Under the pieces are notes generated by a model. It did no database searches. It was given only the letters and a program-made list of their open reading frames with translations, and had not been told where the DNA came from. Shown one piece after another: positions 26,874 to 34,660 of a DNA stretch of 64,000 nt; the first letter of the stretch is position 1; every line of letters starts with the position of its first letter. Source of the DNA: Zhihengliuella halotolerans. Its GTDB lineage: Bacteria; Actinomycetota; Actinomycetes; Actinomycetales; Micrococcaceae. The stretch covers positions 3,472,001-3,536,000 of the forward strand of contig NZ_SHLA01000001.1 of NCBI RefSeq assembly GCF_004217565.1, in the 5' to 3' direction. A program made the translations under genes and the position numbers.

Positions 26874-27245
26874 ACTTTTCCATGATTCGAGAGATCGATG
26901 ACGGACCTGTTCCGGCGGCCCGTTCGGGCCGCCGTGGCGTCCGACGGCGGCGAACGCCGTCGTCGGCTTCATTCCCACCGCGTCCGGTGACCTGACGCGG
27001 CTCCTGGAGGAGGATGGCCACCATGGGTGGATGTATTGCCTGGTCGAAGGGCCAGATCGCTCACGGCGATTGACGATGCTGGTGCGCTCCGGACCCCTGC
27101 GGGTCATGGGCGCGCCCGACAGCGCCCTGGCCCGTATCGGCCGCGCCACGCGCCCAGCGCGGCGACGTGATCGGTGGCCTGGGCCACGGCAACCACTCCA
27201 TCCATTCTCGATGCGCCCTGGCATGGGGCGCAGGAGGTCAGCGGA
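26874..27245 (+). other. Long leader before xdhA
   Basis: About 370 nt separate the promoter/operator from the first codon of xdhA. A short ORF (26882-26995, 37 codons, arginine-rich) has poor coding character. A second open stretch from about 26945 to 27249 reads smoothly (for example GDLTRLLEEDGHHGWMYCL) but has no good start and overlaps xdhA. It may be an old gene remnant or a structured leader. I assign no function. Confidence 0.35.
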
Positions 27246-28745
27246 ATGACCGCGCAGACAACTCAAGAATCCCGATGCCGGATCACGGTCAACGGGACCG
27301 CCCGCGAATTCGACGGCCCGACGCACACCAACGCCCTGGACTTCCTCCGCGGTGAGGGCCTCATCGGCGCCAAGGAGGGGTGCGCCGAAGGCGAGTGCGG
27401 GGCGTGCGCGATCCTCGTCGCCCGCGCCGACGGCGACGGCACCCGGTGGACGGCGCTCAACGCGTGCCTGCTGCCCGCCGCCGCGCTCGACGGCCAAGAG
27501 ATCGTCACCTCCGAGGGGCTGGGCGAACCGGGCGACCTGCACCCTGTCCAGGACCAGATGGCCCGTCTCGGGGGTTCCCAGTGCGGCTACTGCACCCCGG
27601 GCTTCGTCTGCAGCATGGCCGCCGAGTACTACCGGCCCGAGCGCGCCGAGGCCGCGCACGCGGCGAACACGGACGACGACGGCGACCACCACTGCGGCCC
27701 CAACGGGTTCGATGTGCACTCGCTCTCGGGCAACCTGTGCCGGTGCACCGGCTACCGGCCGATCCGCGACGCGGCCTTCGCTCTCGGGACCCCGGACACC
27801 GACGACGGTCTCGCCGCCCGCCGCGCCGCGCCGGCCCCCGCGCCCGCGTTCACGGACCTCGCCGGGGCCGACACGCCGACGGGGGAGACCGGCCGCTACC
27901 GCCGGCCGGCATCCCTCGCCGACGCCCTGCGGATCCTGGGCGAGGAGCCGGAAGCGCTCGTCGTCGCCGGCGGCACCGACTGGGGCGTCGAGGTCAACAT
28001 CAAGGGCGCCCGCGCCCGCTCGGTCGTCGCGATCGACCGGCTCGCGGAACTGCGCCGGATCGAGATCGCCGACGGCTTCATCGAACTCGGGGCCGCGTGC
28101 ACGCTGAGCGAGCTCGAACGCGAGCTCGCGGGCAGAGTCCCGCTGCTCGGCAAACTGTTCCCCCAGTTCGCGTCCCGCCTCATCCGCAACGGGGCGACCA
28201 TCGGCGGCAACCTCGGCACGAGCTCGCCCATCGGCGACACCCCGCCGGCGCTGCTCGCGCTCGACGCGGAGCTCGTCCTCACCTCCCTTGAGGGGCGCAG
28301 GACCGTTCCGCTGGGTGAGTACTTCACGGGCTACCGGCAGACCGTGCGCGCACCCGGCGAGCTCATCACCTCGATCCTGATCCCGACGCCGCTCGCGCCG
28401 ATGACGTCCTTCCAGAAGATCGCCAAGCGGCGCTTCGACGACATCTCCTCCGTCGCGATCGGCTACGCCGTGGCGGTCGACGACGGCGTCATCACCCGGG
28501 CGCGCATCGGGCTCGGCGGCGTCGCCGCCACGCCCCTGCGGGCCGTGGCCACGGAGGCCGCGCTCGAAGGCCGGCCGTGGAGCCTCGAGACCGTCCGCGC
28601 GGCGGCGGAGGTCATGGCGGGAGAAGGGACCCCGATGGACGACCACCGCGCCAGTGCGAAGTACCGCACCGCGATGCTCGCGTCCTCCCTCGAGCGGTTC
28701 TACGCCGAACAACTGACACTTGCCGGCCACGGAAGAGGGGAATGA
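27246..28745 (+). CDS. xdhA: Xanthine dehydrogenase small subunit (2Fe-2S / FAD)
   Basis: The 499-residue electron-transfer subunit. The N-terminal part carries two [2Fe-2S] clusters: plant-type CAEGECGAC with a later cysteine in LNAC, then CGYCTPGF and CRCTGYRP. The middle and C-terminal part (about 215-495) is the FAD-binding CO-dehydrogenase-like flavoprotein domain, with VVAGGTDWGVEVN and NGATIGGNLGTSSPIGD. It passes electrons from the molybdopterin subunit to NAD+. I chose ATG 27246 (MTAQTTQES) because the iron-sulfur domain starts right after; GCAGGAGG lies upstream. The gene ends a few nucleotides before the large-subunit start, indicating translational coupling. Confidence 0.93.
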   Translation: MTAQTTQESRCRITVNGTAREFDGPTHTNALDFLRGEGLIGAKEGCAEGECGACAILVARADGDGTRWTALNACLLPAAALDGQEIVTSEGLGEPGDLHPVQDQMARLGGSQCGYCTPGFVCSMAAEYYRPERAEAAHAANTDDDGDHHCGPNGFDVHSLSGNLCRCTGYRPIRDAAFALGTPDTDDGLAARRAAPAPAPAFTDLAGADTPTGETGRYRRPASLADALRILGEEPEALVVAGGTDWGVEVNIKGARARSVVAIDRLAELRRIEIADGFIELGAACTLSELERELAGRVPLLGKLFPQFASRLIRNGATIGGNLGTSSPIGDTPPALLALDAELVLTSLEGRRTVPLGEYFTGYRQTVRAPGELITSILIPTPLAPMTSFQKIAKRRFDDISSVAIGYAVAVDDGVITRARIGLGGVAATPLRAVATEAALEGRPWSLETVRAAAEVMAGEGTPMDDHRASAKYRTAMLASSLERFYAEQLTLAGHGRGE

Positions 28746-28749
28746 ACCT

Positions 28750-31149
28750 ATGAGCCACCTGTCCCAGCGCCCCGCCGGCGCCGTCGTCGGCGAGGCCCGC
28801 CCGCACGAGTCCGCGATCGAGCACGTCACCGGCACCGCCCTCTACACCGACGACCTCGGCCACCGAATGGTCGGGCTCCTGCACGCCTACCCCGTGCAGT
28901 CCACGCACGCCCACGCGAGGATCCTCAACCTGGACACCTCACCTGCGGAGGCCGTCCCCGGCGTCGTCCGGATCATCACCGCCGCCGACATCCCCGGCGT
29001 GAACGACCAGGGCGCCAAGCACGATGAGCCGATGCTGCCGGTCGACGAGGTGATGTTCTACGGGCAGCCGGTCGCGTGGGTGCTCGGCGAAGATCTCGAA
29101 GCGGCCAAGGCCGGCGCCGCCGTCGTCGTGCTCGACTGCGAACCGCTCGCGTCCCTCGTGACGATCCGCGACGCGATCGAGGCCGGCAGCTACCACGGCA
29201 TCAGCCCAGTCATCGACAAGGGCGACCCCGACGGCGCCTTCGCCGAGGCGCCGCACGTCTTCGAGGGCGAGTTCGAGTTCGCCGGCCAGGAGCACTTCTA
29301 CCTCGAGACCCAGAACTCCCTGGCCTACGTGGACGAGGGCGGGCAGATCATGATCAACTGCTCCACCCAGCACCCCACGGAGACCCAGGACATCGTCTCC
29401 CACGTGCTCGACGTGCCCGCCCACCAGGTCACCGTGCAGGTGCTGCGCATGGGCGGCGGGTTCGGCGGCAAGGAGATGCAGCCCCACGGGTACGCTGCGC
29501 TCGCCGCCCTCGGCGCCACCCTGACGGGCCGGCCCGTGCGCGTGCGCCTGAACCGGACGCTCGACATCACGATGACGGGCAAGCGGCACGGCTTCCACTC
29601 GGCGTGGAAGATCGCCTTCGACGACGACGGGAGGATCCTCGCGCTCGACGCGACGCTCACCGCCGACGGCGGCTGGAGCCTGGACCTCTCGGAGCCGGTG
29701 CTCACGCGGGCGATGTGCCACATCGACAACGCCTACTGGGTCCCGAACATCCGGGTGAAGGGCCGCGTCGCCAAGTGCCACAAGACCTCGCAGACCGCTT
29801 TCCGCGGGTTCGGCGGGCCGCAGGGCATGCTCGTCATGGAGGACATCCTCGGCCGCGTGGCACCGGCGCTCAGGATCAGCGCGCGCGAGCTGCGACGTCG
29901 TAATTTCTACGTCGAGGGCCAGGACACGCCTTACTACCAGCCCGTGCGCCACCCCGACCGGATCGAGGCCGCCTGGTCGCAGGTGCTCGAATCGGCCGAC
30001 GTGGCCCACCGCGAGGAGCAGATCGCCGAGTTCAACGCCCGCAGCGAGCACAAGAAGCGAGCTCTGGCGCTCACTCCGGTGAAGTTCGGCATCTCCTTCA
30101 ACCTGACCGCATTCAACCAGGCCGGAGCGCTGGTCCTCGTCTACAAAGACGGCTCGGTGCTGATCAACCACGGCGGCACCGAGATGGGACAGGGTCTGCA
30201 CACGAAGATGCTGCAGGTCGCGGCCACGACGCTGGGGGTCCCCCTGTCGCGCGTGCGGCTGGCGCCGACCCGCACCGACAAGGTGCCCAACACGTCGGCG
30301 ACCGCGGCCAGCTCCGGCAGCGATCTCAACGGCGGGGCCGTCAAGGACGCGTGCGAGCAGATCCAGGGCCGGCTCGCGCAGGTCGCGGCCATCAAACTCG
30401 GGGTCCCCGCGCACGAGATCCGCTTCGAGGGCGGCGTCGTCCGCGGGCTGAGCGCGAGTGAGACGCTCGACTGGGACGAACTCGTGCGGGCGGCGTACTT
30501 CCAGCGCATCCAGCTCTCGGCGGCCGGTTTCTACCGGACGGAGGGGCTGCACTGGGACCTGAGCAGCATGCGCGGGGAGCCGTTCAAGTACTTCTCCTAC
30601 GGCGTCGCCGCGAGCGAGGTCGAGGTCGACCGCTTCGACGGCTCCTACACGCTGCGCCGGGTCGACATCGTGCACGACGTCGGCGACTCGCTCTCGCCGC
30701 TCATCGACCTGGGGCAGATCGAAGGCGGTTTCGTCCAGGGCGCCGGGTGGATGACGCTAGAGGACCTGCGCTGGGACACGAGCGAGAAGCCCACCCGTGG
30801 CCGGCTCGCGACCCAGGCGGCGAGCACGTACAAGATCCCCAGCCTCTCCGAGATGCCGGAGGTCTTCAACGTTGCGCTGCTGCAGAAGGCCCATGAGGAG
30901 GGCGCCGTCTATGGTTCCAAGGCCGTCGGCGAGCCTCCGCTGATGCTGGCGTTCTCCGTCCGCGAGGCGCTCCGGCAGGCCGTGGCGGCCTTCGGCGCTC
31001 CGGGGCATTCCGTCGACCTCGCCTCGCCAGCGACTCCGGAGGCCGTGTTCTGGGCCGTCGAGGCCGCGCGCGAGCGGGCCGGCGCACGCGCGAATACGGC
31101 CGAGTCCTCCGAGGGCGCTGCGCGCGGGGTCGCGGCGTCGATGCCATGA
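28750..31149 (+). CDS. xdhB: Xanthine dehydrogenase large (molybdopterin) subunit
   Basis: The 799-residue catalytic subunit that hydroxylates hypoxanthine to xanthine and xanthine to urate. Landmarks in order are HVTGTALYTDD (about 28), VLRMGGGFGGKE (about 232, molybdopterin contact), QTAFRGFGGPQG (about 348, substrate-site arginine), GGTEMGQGLHTKM (about 475), TSATAASSGSDLNG, and AVGEPPLMLAFSVREAL near the C-terminus with the catalytic glutamate in GEPP. ATG 28750 has GAGGGGA 8 nt upstream. The stop overlaps the XdhC start (ATGA). A bacterial two-subunit XdhAB layout is clear; oxidation of other N-heterocycles cannot be excluded. Confidence 0.94.
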   Translation: MSHLSQRPAGAVVGEARPHESAIEHVTGTALYTDDLGHRMVGLLHAYPVQSTHAHARILNLDTSPAEAVPGVVRIITAADIPGVNDQGAKHDEPMLPVDEVMFYGQPVAWVLGEDLEAAKAGAAVVVLDCEPLASLVTIRDAIEAGSYHGISPVIDKGDPDGAFAEAPHVFEGEFEFAGQEHFYLETQNSLAYVDEGGQIMINCSTQHPTETQDIVSHVLDVPAHQVTVQVLRMGGGFGGKEMQPHGYAALAALGATLTGRPVRVRLNRTLDITMTGKRHGFHSAWKIAFDDDGRILALDATLTADGGWSLDLSEPVLTRAMCHIDNAYWVPNIRVKGRVAKCHKTSQTAFRGFGGPQGMLVMEDILGRVAPALRISARELRRRNFYVEGQDTPYYQPVRHPDRIEAAWSQVLESADVAHREEQIAEFNARSEHKKRALALTPVKFGISFNLTAFNQAGALVLVYKDGSVLINHGGTEMGQGLHTKMLQVAATTLGVPLSRVRLAPTRTDKVPNTSATAASSGSDLNGGAVKDACEQIQGRLAQVAAIKLGVPAHEIRFEGGVVRGLSASETLDWDELVRAAYFQRIQLSAAGFYRTEGLHWDLSSMRGEPFKYFSYGVAASEVEVDRFDGSYTLRRVDIVHDVGDSLSPLIDLGQIEGGFVQGAGWMTLEDLRWDTSEKPTRGRLATQAASTYKIPSLSEMPEVFNVALLQKAHEEGAVYGSKAVGEPPLMLAFSVREALRQAVAAFGAPGHSVDLASPATPEAVFWAVEAARERAGARANTAESSEGAARGVAASMP

Positions 31150-31955
31150 CCTGGATGGACGTCGTCTCCGAGCTCCGCCGCGACCGGCGGCCGGCGGTCC
31201 TCGTGACCGTGGCCGCCGTCCGCGGGCACGCACCGCGGGAGGCCGGGGCGAAAATGGTCGTGACCGCCGAGGAGGTCTTCGAGACGATCGGCGGGGGCAA
31301 CCTCGAGATGACCGCGGTGACTCGGGCGCGGGAGCTGCTCTCCGCGCCCGCTCCCGGGCCCGAGATGATGACGCTGCGGCTCAACGACAAGGCCCCCGCC
31401 AAGTACGGGCGGCAGTGCTGCGGAGGGGAGGTGACCGTCTTGCTCGAACCCCTGGCGGTCCCCACGACGATCGCGATCTTCGGGATCGGCAACGTCGGGC
31501 TCGAGCTGGCGAGGATCCTCTCGCGGCACGACGTCGATCTGCACCTGAGCGACTTCCGGCCGGAGTACCTCGACGGTCTCGGGGTGCTCGAACCGGCGGT
31601 CGCCAGGATCCATCCGGAACCGGCTGTCGTCGGCGAGGAGGTGATCGGCCGGCTGCCCGCCGGCTCCCACGTGCTGATCATGACGCACGATCACGCGGAG
31701 GACTTCCACTTGTGCGACGCCGCGCTGCGCCACCCGGGGCTCGCCTCGATCGGGCTCATCGGTTCCAGTGCCAAGTGGACGCGCTTCCGCAAGAACCTCG
31801 CCGAGAGTGGGCACGAGGAGTCCGCGATCGATCGGATCGACTGTCCCATCGGTCTGCCCGATCTGCCGGGCAAGCTGCCGGCCACGATCGCCGTCAGCGT
31901 CGCCGCCGAGCTGCTCAAGCAGATCTCCAGCGATCGCGCCGAGGTCCCGTCGTGA
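31146..31955 (+). CDS. xdhC: Xanthine dehydrogenase accessory protein XdhC
   Basis: A 269-residue chaperone that, in characterised systems, binds the molybdenum cofactor, secures its sulfuration and inserts it into the XDH large subunit. The N-terminal XdhC/CoxI domain has TVAAVRGHAPREAGAKM and IGGGNLEM; the C-terminal Rossmann-like domain has IFGIGNVGLELARIL and LIGSSAKWTRFRKNL. It overlaps xdhB by 4 nt, so xdhA, xdhB and xdhC form a tight operon. About 80 nt separate it from the RamB-like regulator gene. Confidence 0.93.
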   Translation: MTWMDVVSELRRDRRPAVLVTVAAVRGHAPREAGAKMVVTAEEVFETIGGGNLEMTAVTRARELLSAPAPGPEMMTLRLNDKAPAKYGRQCCGGEVTVLLEPLAVPTTIAIFGIGNVGLELARILSRHDVDLHLSDFRPEYLDGLGVLEPAVARIHPEPAVVGEEVIGRLPAGSHVLIMTHDHAEDFHLCDAALRHPGLASIGLIGSSAKWTRFRKNLAESGHEESAIDRIDCPIGLPDLPGKLPATIAVSVAAELLKQISSDRAEVPS

Positions 31956-32037
31956 CGGGCCGCCGCGGCACGGGCCGTACGCCCGCAGCCGGGGCGGACG
32001 CCGGCGTCGTCCGCCGGCGTTGGCGTACCCTCTAGGC

Positions 32038-33522
32038 ATGACCCCCTCAGACTGGACGCGCAGCACGACGCCGGCGGGAGGCCAGCCGGACGACGACGCC
32101 GTCGACGTCATCGCGCTCGGCCGCCGGCTGCGGCACGCCCGCAAGAACCGCGGCCTGACGCTTGACGGCCTCGGCGAGCTCGTGGGGGCCGCACCGAGCC
32201 AGCTGAGCCTCATCGAGAACGGCAAGCGGGAGCCGAAGCTGAGCCTGCTGCGCCAGCTCGCGGCCGCCGTCGGGACGACCGTCGACGAACTGCTCGCCTC
32301 GGCGCCGCCGAACCGGCGAGCGGCCCTCGAGATCGAGCTCGAGCGCGCCCAGCGCGGCCCGCTCTACGAGTCACTCGGTCTGCCCCGGGTGCGCGTCTCG
32401 ACGCGGCTGCCGCTCGATGTGCTCGAGTCTCTCGTGGGCCTGCAGCGCGAGCTCGAACGCCGGCTCGAGGAGCAGGCCGCGACGCCTGAGGAGGCCCGCC
32501 GCGCCAACACGGAGATCCGGGCCGAGATGCGCAAGTGCAACAACTACTACCCGGAGCTCGAGCGGCAGGCGCAGGAGCTGCTCGACGCCGTCGGGCACAC
32601 CTCGGGCCCGCTGTCGCACCACGTGGCCGCGGACCTGGCTGACCACCTGGGCTTCAGCCTGCGCTTCGTCAACAACCTGCCGCACTCGACCCGATCGCTC
32701 ACGGACCTGAAGAACCGCCGGATCTTCCTCACGCACGGCGGCCAGACCGACCACGACCCGCGCTCGGTGCTGCTGCAGGCCCTCGGCCACTACGTGCTCG
32801 GCCATGAGACCCCCGCGGACTACTCCGAGTTCCTGCGTCAGCGCGTCTACACGAACTATTTCGCCGCGGCCCTGCTCATGCCGCAGCGGCAGACCGTCGA
32901 CTTTCTCCAGCGTGCCAAGTCGGCGAAGGAGCTGGCGATCGAGGACCTGCGCGACGCGTTCGCCGTCTCCTACGAGTCGGCCGCGCACCGCTTCACTAAC
33001 TTGGCGACTGAGCACCTGGGGCTCACGACCCATTTCCAGAAGGTGCACGCCTCCGGCATCATCCACAAGGCCTATGAGAACGACGGCGTGAATTTCCCGT
33101 CCGACCACCTCGGCGCCATCGAGGGCCAGACGATCTGCCGCTCCTGGACCAGTCGCGTGGTCTTCGACGTGCCCGACAAGTTCCGCGCCTACGAGCAGTA
33201 CACCGACACCGTCGCCGGGACGTTTTGGTGCACGGCTCGCACGGAGCGTCACTCCGCCGGGCTGTTCTCGCTCTCCATCGGGGTCCCGTTCGAGCATGTG
33301 AAGTGGTTCCGTGGTCGCGACACGACGGAGCGCAGCCAGTCCAAGTGCCCTGACGACTCGTGCTGCCGCCGCCCGCCGGCGGGCCTGGCTGCCGCCTGGG
33401 AGGGGCAGGCCTGGCCGGCCGCGCGCGCCAACACGCACCTGCTCGCCGCGATGCCTTCGGGTGCGTTCCCGGGCGTGGACGAAACCGAGGTCTACCGCTT
33501 CCTCGAGGCGCACCCCGACTGA
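32038..33522 (+). CDS. ramB: RamB/ScfR-type XRE transcriptional regulator
   Basis: A 494-residue regulator with an N-terminal XRE helix-turn-helix (about 24-80: LRHARKNRGLTLDGLGELVG, SLIENGKREPKLSLL). A middle IrrE/DUF955-like domain contains QALGHYVLGHE in place of the usual zinc-protease HExxH, so the peptidase site looks degenerate. A C-terminal ScfR domain holds GAIEGQTICRSWTS and a cysteine-rich CPDDSCC. This matches RamB of Corynebacterium and mycobacteria, which represses or tunes acetate and glyoxylate genes. aceA and aceB lie about 8 kb upstream, supporting that role; possible control of the xdh genes in between is speculation. The symbol is by family similarity. Confidence 0.85.
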   Translation: MTPSDWTRSTTPAGGQPDDDAVDVIALGRRLRHARKNRGLTLDGLGELVGAAPSQLSLIENGKREPKLSLLRQLAAAVGTTVDELLASAPPNRRAALEIELERAQRGPLYESLGLPRVRVSTRLPLDVLESLVGLQRELERRLEEQAATPEEARRANTEIRAEMRKCNNYYPELERQAQELLDAVGHTSGPLSHHVAADLADHLGFSLRFVNNLPHSTRSLTDLKNRRIFLTHGGQTDHDPRSVLLQALGHYVLGHETPADYSEFLRQRVYTNYFAAALLMPQRQTVDFLQRAKSAKELAIEDLRDAFAVSYESAAHRFTNLATEHLGLTTHFQKVHASGIIHKAYENDGVNFPSDHLGAIEGQTICRSWTSRVVFDVPDKFRAYEQYTDTVAGTFWCTARTERHSAGLFSLSIGVPFEHVKWFRGRDTTERSQSKCPDDSCCRRPPAGLAAAWEGQAWPAARANTHLLAAMPSGAFPGVDETEVYRFLEAHPD

Positions 33523-33780
33523 GGGGTTCCCGCCCGGGCTACTCGCCGAGCGTGAGGGTCTGAGCCTGTTCGAGCGGTGTCTCTGCCACCGTGCGTTCGG
33601 TGCGGTCCAGGACGCTGCCAGCCGAGAGGACGAGGACCGCGGCGAGAAGCGCACCGCCGGCACCGCAGGGGGACGGGGCCATGGGCGGCTCACGGGAACG
33701 TCAGGGTGGGCTCGGGAGTTTAAGCAGACGAGAGTCACGGTGCATGGTGTGCCGTACCCGAAGGACCAGGAGGCCGCACG

Positions 33781-34533
33781 GTGGCGATGTTCGACAAGTT
33801 GATCCGCAAGGGCAAGCAAATGGCGGGCGAATATGTTCGGGAACAGCTCAATCAGCGCGGCGACGAGGGCCGGCGGAATGGAGTTCGGGATGACGGTCGT
33901 GGACAGCAGCCCAGGCGCGATGCGATGTCCGCCGGGCGGGGCGGAGTCGCGCCGGAGGATCAGGCGGCGATCGCCAAATACCACTACATGCTCAAGACGG
34001 CGCCTCCAGAGGACATGGAGCGTGCGCATGCCGAGGCGTTTTCGCGATTGACGCCCCAGCAGCGTGCGCTGCTGCAGACGGAGCTTTCGGAGCAGCTCCC
34101 CGCTGCGGAGCGGCCCGCTTCGGATCGGCCGCAGGATCTGGCGCGGGCTGCGACCCGGGCCGAGGTATCCCGGCCGGGATTCATGGAGAAGATCCTCGGC
34201 CGCAGTGGTTCCGGCCGGTCCGGCATGGGCGGCATGGCAGCCGGGGCGGCCGGCGGTCTCGGCGCCGGTCTGCTGGGCGGCGTGGCAGGTGCGTTCATCG
34301 GCACGGCGATCGCCGGGCCGCTCCTAGACGGTTTCTCGGGCGTCGGAGAAGAACTTGCAGGTGCCGCCGAGGGCCTCACCGACGGCGTCTCCGGAGTTGG
34401 AGAAGAGATCTCTGCAGCAGGAGAGGGGCTGACCGATCAGGCCGGAGGCTTCATGGGAGACTTCTTCGGCGGCGGCGGAGAGTTCGGCGGATTCGGGGGA
34501 GACGGCGGTGGGTTTGGCGACTTCGAGCTGTAG
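33781..34533 (+). CDS. Glycine-rich hypothetical protein with tandem 18-residue repeat
   Basis: A 250-residue protein I cannot assign to a function. The N-terminus is basic and polar (about 1-60). A helical segment rich in A, E and Q (about 60-110, for example FSRLTPQQRALLQTELSEQL) resembles proteins often annotated vaguely as cation-transporting ATPase-associated. Then comes a hydrophobic glycine/alanine helix pair (GAAGGLGAGLLGGVAGAFIG, about 160-180). Two tandem 18-residue units start GVGEELAGAAEGLTD and GVGEEISAAGEGLTD, and the tail is nearly all G, F and D. The GTG start follows AGGAGG by 7 nt; ATG 33787 is an alternative. It probably associates with the membrane. Confidence 0.65.
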   Translation: MAMFDKLIRKGKQMAGEYVREQLNQRGDEGRRNGVRDDGRGQQPRRDAMSAGRGGVAPEDQAAIAKYHYMLKTAPPEDMERAHAEAFSRLTPQQRALLQTELSEQLPAAERPASDRPQDLARAATRAEVSRPGFMEKILGRSGSGRSGMGGMAAGAAGGLGAGLLGGVAGAFIGTAIAGPLLDGFSGVGEELAGAAEGLTDGVSGVGEEISAAGEGLTDQAGGFMGDFFGGGGEFGGFGGDGGGFGDFEL

Positions 34534-34660
34534 AGCGACGCCGGACGAAGCGCCGACTACACCGCGAAACGACCGGCGTAAGGAAGACTGGGCCGTATGG
34601 TGATCAACTCCGTCTTGTGCGGTCCGGCTGTCTCCTCAACTTCGCATGGGGGCGTCTGAT

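Noticed and set aside
26882-26995. 37-codon ORF after the xdh promoter as a leader peptide
   Set aside because: Arginine-rich, no ribosome-binding site, and no attenuator-like pair of hairpins that I could recognise.
26772-28835. A 687-codon open frame on the minus strand opposite xdhA
   Set aside because: It is a shadow of high third-position GC in xdhA; its translation has no family features and is rich in G, R and A.
28939-30675. A 578-codon minus-strand frame opposite xdhB
   Set aside because: No recognisable motifs; xdhB is certain on the plus strand.
32038-33522. IrrE-type metallopeptidase activity in the RamB-like protein
   Set aside because: The HExxH motif is replaced (ALGHYVLGHE region), so proteolysis is unlikely; the ScfR/RamB assignment is kept.
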